This document shows positions 49,469-62,950 of a stretch of 64,000 nucleotides of DNA, in pieces. A model generated the notes under the pieces. That model searched no databases. It was not told the origin of the DNA and saw nothing but the letters and a program-made list of their open reading frames with translations. Numbering within the stretch: position 1 is the stretch's first letter; each line of letters starts with the position of its first letter. The position numbers and the translations under genes were made by a program. The DNA is from Sympetrum striolatum. Taxonomy: Eukaryota > Arthropoda > Insecta > Odonata > Libellulidae. The DNA lies in assembly GCA_947579665.1 (NCBI GenBank), contig OX388352.1, forward strand, positions 34,714,216 to 34,778,215, read 5' to 3'.

Positions 49469-49472
49469 TTAA
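49469..49472 (+). repeat. Right TTAA target-site duplication
   Basis: The monomer resumes here at the exact base where it was interrupted, continuing TTAATACTATG. Precise resumption shows that no satellite sequence was lost at insertion. Confidence 0.9.
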
Positions 49473-52349
49473 TACTATGTTAAATTAAGTATACGAGTAC
49501 AATATTCACGTGTTCACTGGATTGGCAGCTCTGATTCCGTTAGAGACTTCTCCTGCACCCAGTTTAGTCCTTACGTCTGTGGAGACGACTGTTACTAATC
49601 CTTCCCTAAATCAGAGACATGTATCAATAAACGAAAATATATTACAAAAATATACTTCCAAGAAAATTTAGAGTATTGAAACTGAATAACTGTTTCAGGG
49701 TTTATACTATGTTAAATTAAGTATACGAGTACAATATTCACGTGTTCACTGGATTGGCAGCTCTGATTCCGTTAGAGACTTCTCCTGCACCCAGTTTAGT
49801 CCTTACGTCTGTGGAGACGACTGTTTCTAATCCTTCCCTAAAACAGAGACATGTAGCAATAAACGAAAATATATTACAAATATATACTTCCAAGAAAATT
49901 TAGAATAGTGAAACTGAATAACTAATTCAGGATGTATACTATGTTAAATTAAGTATACGAGTACAATATTCACCTGTTCACTGGATTGGCAGCTCTGATT
50001 CCGTTAGATAGTTTTCCTGCACCCACTTCAGTCCTTATGTCTGTGTAGACGAGTGTTACTACTCCTACCCTAAATTAGAGACATGGATCAATATACGAAA
50101 ATATATTACAAAAATATACTTCAAAGAAAATTTAGAAATTTGAAATTGAATAACTGTTTCTGGGTTAATACTATGTTAAATCAAGTATACGAGTACAATA
50201 TTGACGTGTTCACTGGATTGGCAGCTCTGATTCCGTTAGAGACTTCTCCTGCATCCTGTTTAGTCCTTACTTCTGTAAATACGAATGTTACTACTCCTTC
50301 CCTAAAACAGAGAGATGTATCAATAAACGAAAATATATTACAAAAATATACTTCCAAGAAAATTTAGAATATTGAAGTTGAATAACTGTTTCAGGATTAA
50401 TACTATGTTAAATTAAGAATACGAGTACAATATTCACGTGTTCACTGGATTGGCAGCTCTGATTCCGTTAGAGACGTCTCCTGCATCCTGTTTAGTCCTA
50501 CTTCAGTAAATACGACTCTTACTGCTCTTTCCCTAAAACAGAGACATGTATCAATAAACGAAAATATATTACAAAAATATACTTCCAAGAAAATTTAGAA
50601 TATTGAAATTGAATAACTGTTTCAGGGTTAATACTATGTTAAATTAAGTATACGAGTACAATATTCACGTGTTCACTGGATTGGCAGCTCTGATTCCGTT
50701 AGAGACTTCTCCTGCACCCAGTTTAGTCCTTACGTCTGTGGAGACGACTGTTACTAATCCTTCCCTAAAACAGAGACATGTAGCAATAAACGAAAATATA
50801 TTACAAAAATATACTTCCAAGAAAATTTAGAATATTGAAACTGAATAACTGTTTCAGGGTTAATACTATGTTAAATGAAGTATACGAGTACAATATTCAC
50901 GTGTTCACTGGATTGGCAGCTCTGATTCCGTTAGAGACTTCTCCTGCACCCAGTTTAGTCCTTACTTCTGTGGAGACGACTGTTACTACTCCTTTCCTAA
51001 AACAGAGACATGTATAAATAAACGAAAAAATATTACAAAAATATACTTCCATGAAAATTTAGAATATTGAAATAGAATAACTGTTTCAGGGTAAATACTA
51101 TGTTAAATTAATTATACGAGTACAATATTCATCTGTTCACTGGATTGGCAGCTCTGATTCCGTTAGAGACATTTCCTGCACCCACTTCAGTCCTTATGTC
51201 TGTGGAGACGACTGTTACTAGTCCTTCTCTAAGCAGAGACATGTATCAAAAATCGAAAATTTATTACAAAAATATACTTCAAAGAAAATTTAGAATATTG
51301 AAATTGAATAACTGTTTCAGGGTTAATACGATGTTAAATCAAGTATACGAGTACAATATTCACGTGTTCACTGGATTGGCAGCTCTGATTCCGTTAGAGA
51401 CTTCTCCTGCACCCAGTTTAGTCCTTACGTCTGTGGAGACGACTGTTACTAATCCTTCCCTAAAACAGAGACATGTAGCAATAAACGAAAATATATTACA
51501 AAAATATACTTCCAAAAAAATTTAGAATAGTGAACTGAATAACTAATTCAGGATGTATTCTATGTTAAATTAAGTATACGAGTACAATATTCACCTGTTC
51601 ACTGGATTGGCAGCTCTGATTCCGTTAGAGAGTTTTCCTGCACCCACTTCAGTCCTTATGTCTGTGGAGACGAGTGTTACTACTCCTACCCTAAAAAAGA
51701 GAAATGTATCAATATACGAAAATATATTACAAAAATATACTTCAAAGAAAATTTAGAAATTTGAAATTGAATAACTGTTTCTGGGTTAATACTATGTTAA
51801 ATCAAGTATACGAGTACAATATTCACGTGTTCACTGGATTGGCAGCTCTGATTTCGTTAGAGACTTCTCCTGCACCCAGTTTAGTCCTTACGTCTGTGGA
51901 GACGACTGTTACTAATCCTTCCCTAAAACAGAGACATGTATCAATAAACAAAAATATATTACAAAAATATACTTCCAAGAAAATTTAGAATATTGAAATT
52001 GAATAACTGTTTCAGGGTTAATACTATGTTAAATTAAGTATACGAGTACAATATTCACGTGTTCACTGGATTGGCAGCTCTGATTCCGTTAGAGACTTCT
52101 CCTGCACCCAGTTTAGTTCTTACTTCTGTGGAGACGACTGTTACTACTCCTTCCCTAAAACAGAGACATGTATCAATAAACGAAAATATATTACAAAAAT
52201 ATACTTCCAAGAAAATTAAGAATATTGAAATATAATAACTGTTTCAGGGTTAATACTATGTTAAATTGAGTATTCGAGTACAATATTCACGTGTTTACTG
52301 GATTGGCAGCTGTGATTCCGTTAGAGACTTTTCCTGCACCCACTTCAGT

Positions 52350-54370
52350 CCTTATGTCTGTGGAGACGACTGTTACTACTCCTTCCCTAAAACAGAGACA
52401 TGTATCAATAAACGAAAATATATTACAAAAATATACTTCCAAGAAAATTTAGAATGTTGAAATTGAATAACTGTTTCAGGGTTCATACTATGTTAAATTA
52501 AGTATACGAGTACAATATTCACGTGTTCACTGGATTGGCAGCTCTGATTCTGTTAGAGACTTCTCCTGCACCCAGTTTAGTCCTTACGTCTGTGGAGACG
52601 ACTGTTACTAATCCTTCCCTAAATCAGAGACATGTATCAATAAACGAAAACATATTACAAAAATATACTTCCAAGAAAATTTAGAATATTGAAACTGAAT
52701 AACTGTTCCAGGGTTAATACTATGTTAAATTAAGTATACGAGTACAATATTCACGTGTTCACTGGATTGGCAGCTCTGATTCCGTTAGAGGCTTCTCCTG
52801 CATCCAGTTTAGTCCTTACTACTAAGGAGACGACTGATACTACTCCTTCCCTTAAACAGAAACATGTATCAATAAGCGAAAATATATTACAAAAATATAC
52901 TTCCAAGAAAATTTAGAATATTGAAATTGAATAACTGTTTCAGGAGTAATACTATGTTAAATTAATTACACGAGTACAATATTCACGTGTTCACTAGATT
53001 GGCAGCTCTGATTTCTTGAGAGACATCTCCTGCACCCAGTTTAATCCTTACATCTGTGGAGACGACTGTTACTAATCCTTCCCTAAAACAGAGTCATGTA
53101 TCAATAAACAAAAATATATTACAAAAATATACTTCCAAGAAAATTTAGAATATTGAAATTGAATAACTGTATCAGGGTTAATACTTTGTTCAATTAAGCA
53201 TACGAGTACAATATTCACGTGTTCACTTGATTGGCAGCTCTGATTCCGTTAGAGACTTCTCCTGCACCCAGCTTAGTCCTTACTTCTGTGGAGACGACTG
53301 TTACTACTCCATCCCTAAAACAGAGACATATATCAATAAACGAAAATATATTACAAAAATATACTTCCAAGAAAATTTAGAATATTGAAATTGAATAACT
53401 GTTTCAGGGTTAATACTATGTTCAATTAAGGATACGAGTACAATATCCACGTGTTCACTGGATTGGCAGCTCTGATTCCGTTAGAGAGTACTCCTGCATC
53501 CAATTTAGTCCTTACTTCTGTGGAGACGAATGTTACTACTCCTATCTTAAAACGGAGACATTTATCAATAAACGAAAATATATTACAAAAATATACTTCC
53601 AAGAAAATTTAGAATATTGAAATTGAATAACAGTCTCAGGAGTAATACTATGTTAAATTAAGTATACGAGTACAATATTCACGTGTTCACTGTATTGGCA
53701 GCTCCGATTTCGTTAGAGGCATCTCCTGCACCCAGTTTAGTCCTTACGTCTGTGGAGACGACTGTTATTAATCCTTCCCTAAAACAGAGACATGTATCAA
53801 TAAACAAAAATATATTACAAAAATATACTTCCAAGAAAATTTAGAATATTGAAATTGAATAACTGTTTCAGGGTTAATACTATGTTAAATTAAGTATACG
53901 AGTACAATATTCACGTGTTCACTGGATTGGCAGCTCTGATTCCGTTAGAGACTTCTCCTGCACCCAGTTTAGTCCTTACTTCTGTGGAGACGACTGTTAC
54001 TACTCCTTCCCTAAAACAGAGACATGTATCAATAAACGAAAATATATTACAAAAATATACTTCCAAGAAAATTTAGAATATTGAAATATAATAACTGTTT
54101 CAGGGTTAATACTATGTTAAATTAAGTATACGAGTACAATATTCACCTGTTTACTGGATTGGCAGCTGTGATTCCGTTAGAGACTTTTCCTGCACCCACT
54201 TCAGTCCTTATGTCTGTGGAGACGACTGTTACTAGTCCTTCTCTAAACAGAGACATGTATCAAAAAACGAAAATTTATTACAAATATATACTTCAAAGAA
54301 AATTTAAAATATTGAAATTGAATAACCGTTTCAGGGTTAAAACTATGTTAAATCAAGTATACGAGCACAA
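52350..54370 (+). repeat. 9-monomer higher-order unit, copy 3 (dispersed)
   Basis: Third copy of the 2,088-bp unit found in tandem at 38,560-42,708. It is separated from them by about 10 kb of other monomers, including the MITE. Small differences include TAATTACACGAG for TAATTATACGAG and loss of bases at the last CACGTG (ATATTAAGTGTTCAC, about 54,371). Confidence 0.75.
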
Positions 54371-54899
54371 TATTAAGTGTTCACTGGATAGGCAGCTCTG
54401 ATTCCGTTAGAGGCTTCTCCTGCATCCAGTTTAGTCCTTACTTCTGTGGAGACGACTGTTACTACTCCTTCCCTAAAACAGAGACATGTATCAAGAAACG
54501 AACATATATTACAAAAATATACTTCAAAGAAAATTTAGAATATTGAAATTGAATAACTGTTTCAGGGTTAATACTATGTTAAATTAAGTATACGAGTACA
54601 ATATTCACGTGTTCACTGCATTGGCAGCTCTGATTCCGTTAGAGACTTCTCCTGCATCCAGTTTAGACCTTACGTCTGTGGAGACGACTGTTACTAATCC
54701 TTCCCTAAAACAGAGACATGTATCTATAAACGAGAATATATTACAAAAGTATACTTCCAAGAAAATTTAGAATAGTGAAACTGAGTAACTATTTCAGGAT
54801 TAATACTATGTTAAATTAAGTATACGAGTACAATATTAACCTGTTCACTGGATTGGCAGCTCTGATTCCGTTAGAGACTTTTCCTACACCCACTTCAGT

Positions 54900-57100
54900 T
54901 CTTATGTCTGTAAATACGACTGTTACTACTCCTTCCCTAAAACAAAGACATGTATCAATAAACGAAAATATATTACAAAAATATACTTCCAAGAAAATTT
55001 AGAATATTGAAATTGAATAACTGTTTCATGGTTAATACTACGTTAAATTCAGTATACGAGTACAATATTCACGTGTTCACTGGATTGGCAGCTCTGATTC
55101 CGTTAGAGACTTCTCCTGCATCCAGTTTAGTCCTTACTTCAGTGGAGACGACTGTTACTTCTCCTTCCCTAAAACAGAGACATGTATCAATAAACGAAAA
55201 TATATTACAAAAATATACTTCCAAAAAAATTAAGAATATTGAAATTGAATAACGGTTTCAGTGTTAATACTATGTTAAATTAAGTATACGAGTACAATAT
55301 TCACGTGTTCACTGGATTGGCAGCTCTGATTCCGTTAGAGACTACTCCTGCATCCAATTTAGTCCTTACTTCTGTGGAGACGAATGTTATTACTCTTACC
55401 CTAAAACAGAGACATGTATCAATATACGAAAATATATTACAAAAATATACTTCCAAGAAAATTTAGAATAGTGAAACTGAGTAACTATTTCAGGATTAAT
55501 ACTATGTTAAATTAAGTATACGAGTACAATATTCACCTGTTCACTGGATTGGCAGCTCTGATTCCGTTAGAGACTTTTCCTACACCCACTTCAGCCTTAT
55601 GTCTGTGGAGACGACTGTTACTAATCATTCCCTAAAACAGCGAAATGTTTCAATAAACGAAAATATATTACAAAAATATACTTCCAAGAAAATTTAGAAT
55701 AGTGAAACTGAGTAACTATTTCAGGATTAATACTATGTTAAATTAAGTATACGAGTACAATATTCACGTGTTCACTGGGTTGGCAGCTCTGATTCCGTTA
55801 GAGGCTTCTCCTGCATCCAGTTTAGTCCTTACTACTGTGGAGACGACTGATACTACTCCTTCCCTTAAACAGAAACATGTATCAATAAGCGAAAATATAT
55901 TACAAAAATATACTTCCAAGAAAATTTAGAATATTGAAATTGAATAACTGTTTCAGGAGTAATACTATGTTAAATTAATTATACGAGTACAATATTCATG
56001 TGTTCACTAGATTGGCAGCTCTGATTTCGTGAGAGACATCTCCTGCACCCAGTATAATCCTTACATCTGTGGAGACGACTGTTACTAATCCTTCCCTAAA
56101 ACAGAGACATGTATCAATAAACAAAAATATATTACAAAAATATACTTCCAAGAAAGTTTAGAATATTGAAATTGAATAACTGTTTCAGGAGTAATACTAT
56201 GTTAAATTAAGTATACGAGTACAATATTCACGTGTTCACTGGATTGGCAGCTCTGATTTCGTTAGAGGCATCTCCTGCACCCAGTTTAGTCCTTACGTCT
56301 GTGGAGACGACTGTTACTAATCCTTCACTAAAACAGAGACATGTATCAATAAACAAAAATATATTACAAAAATATACTTCCAAGAAAATTTAGAATATTG
56401 AAATTGAATAACTGTTTCATGGTTAATACTATGTTAAATTAAGTATACGAGTACAATATACACGTGTTCACCGGATTGGCAGCTCTGATTCCGTTAGAGA
56501 CTTCTCCTGCACCCAGTTTAGTCCTTACTTCTGTGGAAACGACTGTTACTACTCCTTCCCTAAAACAGAGACATGTATCAATAAACGAAAATATATTACA
56601 AAAATATACTTCCAAGAAAATTTAGAATATTGAAATATAATAACTGTTTCAGGGTTAATACTATGTTAAATTAAGTATACGAGTACAATATTCACCTGTT
56701 TACTGGATTGGCAGCTCTGATTCCGTTAGAGACTTTTCCTGCACCCACTTCAGTCCTTATGTCTGTGGAGACGACTGTTACTTGTCCTTCTCTAAACAGA
56801 GACATGTATCAAAAAACGAAAATTTATTACAAATATATACTTCAAAGAAAATTTAAAATATTGAAATTGAATAACCGTTTCAGGGTTAAAACTATGTTAA
56901 ATCAAGTATACGAGCACAATATTCACGTGTTCACTGGATAGGCAGCTCTGATTCCGTTAGAGGCTTCTCCTGCATCCAGTTTAGTCCTTACTTCTGTGGA
57001 GACGACTGTTACTACTCCTTCCCTAGAACAGGGACATGTATCAAGAAACGAACATATATTACAAAAATATACTTCAAAGAAAATTTAGAATATTGAAATT
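54900..57100 (+). repeat. Ten-monomer block, copy 2 of 3
   Basis: See the block at 44,600. It lacks one monomer relative to that copy, and is otherwise in register with the third copy at an offset of 6,027 bp (55,007/61,034 and 56,708/62,735). Confidence 0.85.
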
Positions 57101-57976
57101 GAATAACTGTTTCAGGGTTAATACTATGTTAAATTAAGTATACGAGTACAATATTCACGTGTTTACTGCATTGGCAGCTCTGATTCCGTTAGAGACTTCT
57201 CATGCATCCAGTTTAGTCCTTACGTCTGTGGAGACGACTGATACTAATCCTTCCCTAAAACAGAGACATGTAAGAATAAACGAAAATATATTACAAAAAT
57301 ATACTTCCAAGAAAATTTAGAATAGTGAAACTGAGTAACTATTTCAGGATTAATACTATGTTAAATTAAGTATACGAGTACAATATTCACCTGTTCACTG
57401 GATTGGCAGCTCTGATTCCGTTAGAGACTTTTCCTACACCCACTTCAGTCCTTATGTCTGTGGAGACGACTGTTACTAATCATTCCCTAAAACATAGACA
57501 TGTTTCAATAAACAAAAATATATTACAAAAATATACTTCCAAGAAAATTTAGTATATTGAAATTGAATAACTGTTTCAGGGTTACTACTATGTTAAATTA
57601 AGTATACGAGTACAATATTCACGTGTTCACTGGATTGGCAGCTCTGATTCCGTTAGAGACTTCTCCTGCATCCTGTTTAGTCCTTACTTCTGTAAATACG
57701 ACTGCTACTACTCCTTCCCTAAAACAGAGACATGTATCAATAAACGAAAATATATTACAAAAATATACTTCCAAGAAAATTTAGAATATTGAAATTGAAT
57801 AACTGTTTTAGGGTTAATACTATGTTAAATTAAGTATACGAGAAAAATATTCACGTGTTCACTGGATTGGCAGCTCTGATTCCGTTATAGACTTCTCCCG
57901 CATCCTGTTTAGTCCTTACTTCTGTAAATACGACTGTTACTACTCCTTCCCTAAAACAGAGACATGTATCAATAAA

Positions 57977-59337
57977 CGAAAATATATTACAAAAATATAC
58001 TTCCAAGAAAATTTAGAATGTTGAAATTGAATAACTGTTTCAGGGTTAATACTATGTTAAATTAAGTATACGAGTACAATATTCACGTGTTCACTGGATT
58101 GGCAGCTCTGATTCCGTTAGAGAATTCTCCTGCACCCAATTTAGTCCTTACGTCTGTGGAGACGACTGTTACTAATCCTTCCCTAAATCAGAGACATGTA
58201 TCAATAAACGAAAACATATTACAAAAATATACTTCCAAGAAAATTTAGAATATTGAAACTGAATAACTGTTCCAGGGTTAATACTATGTTAAATTAAGTA
58301 TACGAGTACAATATTCACGTGTTCACTGGATTGGCAGCTCTGATTCCGTTAGAGGCTTCTTCTGCATCCAGTTTAGTCCTTACTTCTGTGGAGACGACTG
58401 TTACTAATCATTCCCCAAAACAGAGATATGTTTCAACAAACGAAAATATATTACAAAAATAAACTTCCAAGAAAATTTAGAATATTGAAATTGAATAACT
58501 GTTTCAGGGTTACTACTATGTTAAATTAAGTATACGAGTACAATATTCACGTGTTCACTGGATTGGCAGCTCTGATTCCGTTAGAGACTTCTCCTGCATC
58601 CTGTTTAGTCCTTACTTCTGTAAATACGACTGTTACTACTCCTTCCCTAAAACAGAGACATGTATCAATAAACGAAAATATATTAAAAAATATACATCCA
58701 AGAAAATTTAGAATATTGAAATTGAATAACTGTTTCAGGAGTAATACTAGGTTCAATCAAGTATACGAGTACAATATTCACGTGTTCACTGGATTGGCAG
58801 CTCTGATTCCGTTAGAGACTTCTCCTGCACCCAGTTTAGTCCTTACGTCTGTGGAGACGACTGTTACTAATCCTTCCCTAAAACAGAGACATGTATCAAT
58901 AAACGAAAATATATTACAAAAATATACTTCCAAGAAAATTTAGAATAGGGAAACTGAATAACTAATTCAGGATGTATACTATGTTAAATTATGTATACGA
59001 GTACAATATTCACCTGTTCACTGGATTGGCAGCTCTGATTCCGTTAGAGAGTTTTCCTGCACCCACTTCAGTCCTTATGTCTGTGTATACGAGTGTTACT
59101 ACTCCTACCCTAAAACAGAGACATGTATCAATATACGAAAATATATTACAAAAATATACTTCAAAGAAAATTTAGAAATTTGAAATTGAATAACTGTTTC
59201 TGGGTTAATACTATGTTAAATCAAGTATACGAGTACAATATTCATGTGTTCACTGGATTGGCAGCTCTGATTCCGTTAGAGACTTCTCCTGCATCCTGTT
59301 TTTCCTTACTTCTGTAAATACGAATGTTAATCCTCCT
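57977..59337 (+). repeat. Six-monomer block, copy 2 of the 10,747-bp-offset duplication
   Basis: See the block at 47,230. It ends in a junction at about 59,330-59,350 to monomers like those at 50,300 (AACAGAGAGATGTATCAATA and TATTGAAGTTGAATAAC). Relative to the first copy, five monomers and the MITE are absent. Confidence 0.8.
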
Positions 59338-59707
59338 TCCCTAAAACAGAGAGATGTATCAATAAACGAAAATATATTACAAAAATATACTTCCAAGAAA
59401 ATTTAGAATATTGAAGTTGAATAACTGTTTCAGGATTAATACTATGTTAAATTAAGAATACGAGTACAATATTCACGTGTTCACTGGATTGACAGCTCTG
59501 ATTCCGTTAGAGACGTCTCCTGCATCCTGTTTAGTCCTACTTCAGTAAATACGACTCTTACTGCTCTTTCCCTAAAACAGAGACATGTATCAATAAACGA
59601 AAATATATTACAAAAATATACTTCCAAGAAAATTTAGAATATTGAAATTGAATAACTGTTTCAGGGTTAATACTATGTTAAATTAAGTATACGAGTACAA
59701 TATTCAC

Positions 59708-59939
59708 GTGTTCACTGGATTGGCAGCTCTGATTCCGTTAGAGACTTCTCCTGCACCCAGTTTAGTCCTTACTTCTGTGGAGACGACTGTTACTACTCCT
59801 TCCCTAAAACAGAGACATGTATCAAGAAACGAACATATATTACAAAAATATACTTCAAAGAAAATTTAGAATATTGAAATTGAATAACTGTTTCAGGGTT
59901 AATACTATGTTAAATTAAGTATACGAGTACAATATTCAC
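59708..59939 (+). repeat. Representative satellite monomer (232 bp)
   Basis: One monomer measured from GTGTTCACTGG to the same landmark in the next copy, giving 232 bp exactly. It contains the E-box palindrome CACGTG straddling its start, the GGCAGCTCTGATTCCG block, one AATAAA hexamer in TATCAA(G/T)AAAC-type context (this copy reads AAGAAAC; most read AATAAAC), and the arms GAATATTG and CAATATTC about 60 bp apart. Because 232 is not a multiple of three, an open frame cannot normally run through consecutive monomers. Confidence 0.85.
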
Positions 59940-60929
59940 GTGTTCACTGCATTGGCAGCTCTGATTCCGTTAGAGACTTCTCCTGCATCCAGTTTAGTCC
60001 TTACGTCTGTGGAGACGACTGTTACTAATCCTTCCCTAAAACAGAGACATGTATCTATAAACGAGAATATATTACAAAAGTATACTTCCAAGAAAATTTA
60101 GAATAGTGAAACTGAGTAACTATTTCAGGATTAATACTATGTTAAATTAAGTATACGAGTACAATATTAACCTGTTCACTGGATTGGCAGCTCTGATTCC
60201 GTTAGAGACTTTTCCTACACCCACTTCAGTCCTTATGTCTGTGGAGACGACTGTTACTAATCATTCCCTAAAACAGAGACATGTATCAATAAACGAAAAT
60301 ATATTACAAAAATATACTTCCAAGAAAATTTAGAATATTGAAACTGAATAACTGTTCCAGCGTTAATACTATGTCAAATTAAGTATAGGAGTACAATATT
60401 CACGTGTTCACTGGATTGGCAGCTCTGATTCCGTTAGAGGCTTCTCTTGCATCCAGTTTAATCTTAACTTCTGTGGAGACGACTGTTACTACTCCTTCCC
60501 TAAAACAGAGACATGTATCAATAAACGAAAATATATTACAAAAATATACTTCCAAGAAAATTTAGAATATTGAAATTGAATAACAGTTTCAGGGTTAATA
60601 CTATGTTAAATTAAGTATACCAGTACAATATTCACGTTTTCACTGGATTGGCAGCTCTGATTTCGTTAGAGACTTCTCCCGCATCCTGTTTAGTCCTTAC
60701 TTCTGTAAATACGACTGTTACTACTCCTTCCCTAAAACAGAGAGATGTATCAATAAACGAAAATATATTACAAAAATATACTTCCAAGAAAATTTAGAAT
60801 ATTGAAATTGAATAACTGTTTCAGGGTTAATAATATGTTAAATTAAGAATACGAGAACAATATTCATGTGTTCACTTGATTGGCAGCTCTGATACCGTTA
60901 GAGACTTCTCCTGCATCCTGTTTAGTCCT

Positions 60930-62950
60930 TACTTCTGTAAATACGACTGTTACTACTCCTTCCCTAAAACAAAGACATGTATCAATAAACGAAAATATAT
61001 TACAAAAATATACTTCCAAGAAAATTTAGAATATTGAAATTGAATAACTGTTTCATGGTTAATACTACGTTAAATTCAGTATACGAGTACAATATTCACG
61101 TGTTCACTGGATTGGCAGCTCTGATTCCGTTAGAGACTTCTCCTGCATCCAGTTTAGTCCTTACTTCAGTGGAGACGACTGTTACTTCTCCTTCCCTAAA
61201 ACAGAGACATGTATCAATAAACGAAAATATATTACAAAAATATACTTCCAAAAAAATTAAGAATATTGAAATTGAATAACGGTTTCAGTGTTAATACTAT
61301 GTTAAATTAAGTATACGAGTACAATATTCACGTGTTCACTGGATTGGCAGCTCTGATTCCGTTAGAGACTACTCCTGCATCCAATTTAGTCCTTACTTCT
61401 GTGGAGACGAATGTTATTACTCTTACCCTAAAACAGAGACATGTATCAATATACGAAAATATATTACAAAAATATACTTCCAAGAAAATTTAGAATAGTG
61501 AAACTGAGTAACTATTTCAGGATTAATACTATGTTAAATTAAGTATACGAGTACAATATTCACCTGTTCACTGGATTGGCAGCTCTGATTCCGTTAGAGA
61601 CTTTTCCTACACCCACTTCAGCCTTATGTCTGTGGAGACGACTGTTACTAATCATTCCCTAAAACAGCGAAATGTTTCAATAAACGAAAATATATTACAA
61701 AAATATACTTCCAAGAAAATTTAGAATAGTGAAACTGAGTAACTATTTCAGGATTAATACTATGTTAAATTAAGTATACGAGTACAATATTCACGTGTTC
61801 ACTGGGTTGGCAGCTCTGATTCCGTTAGAGGCTTCTCCTGCATCCAGTTTAGTCCTTACTACTGTGGAGACGACTGATACTACTCCTTCCCTTAAACAGA
61901 AACATGTATCAATAAGCGAAAATATATTACAAAAATATACTTCCAAGAAAATTTAGAATATTGAAATTGAATAACTGTTTCAGGAGTAATACTATGTTAA
62001 ATTAATTATACGAGTACAATATTCATGTGTTCACTAGATTGGCAGCTCTGATTTCGTGAGAGACATCTCCTGCACCCAGTATAATCCTTACATCTGTGGA
62101 GACGACTGTTACTAATCCTTCCCTAAAACAGAGACATGTATCAATAAACAAAAATATATTACAAAAATATACTTCCAAGAAAGTTTAGAATATTGAAATT
62201 GAATAACTGTTTCAGGAGTAATACTATGTTAAATTAAGTATACGAGTACAATATTCACGTGTTCACTGGATTGGCAGCTCTGATTTCGTTAGAGGCATCT
62301 CCTGCACCCAGTTTAGTCCTTACGTCTGTGGAGACGACTGTTACTAATCCTTCACTAAAACAGAGACATGTATCAATAAACAAAAATATATTACAAAAAT
62401 ATACTTCCAAGAAAATTTAGAATATTGAAATTGAATAACTGTTTCATGGTTAATACTATGTTAAATTAAGTATACGAGTACAATATACACGTGTTCACCG
62501 GATTGGCAGCTCTGATTCCGTTAGAGACTTCTCCTGCACCCAGTTTAGTCCTTACTTCTGTGGAAACGACTGTTACTACTCCTTCCCTAAAACAGAGACA
62601 TGTATCAATAAACGAAAATATATTACAAAAATATACTTCCAAGAAAATTTAGAATATTGAAATATAATAACTGTTTCAGGGTTAATACTATGTTAAATTA
62701 AGTATACGAATACAATATTCACCTGTTTACTGGATTGGCAGCTCTGATTCCGTTAGAGACTTTTCCTGCACCCACTTCAGTCCTTATGTCTGTGGAGACG
62801 ACTGTTACTTGTCCTTCTCTAAACAGAGACATGTATCAAAAAACGAAAATTTATTACAAATATATACTTCAAAGAAAATTTAAAATATTGAAATTGAATA
62901 ACCGTTTCAGGGTTAAAACTATGTTAAATCAAGTATACGAGCACAATATT
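60930..62950 (+). repeat. Ten-monomer block, copy 3 of 3
   Basis: Third copy of the block at 44,600 and 54,900. It is followed at 62,950-63,785 by a partial fourth run of the same monomer types, offset 1,623 bp (7 monomers) from 61,497-62,160, and then at about 63,810 by a switch to 57,550-type monomers. Confidence 0.85.
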
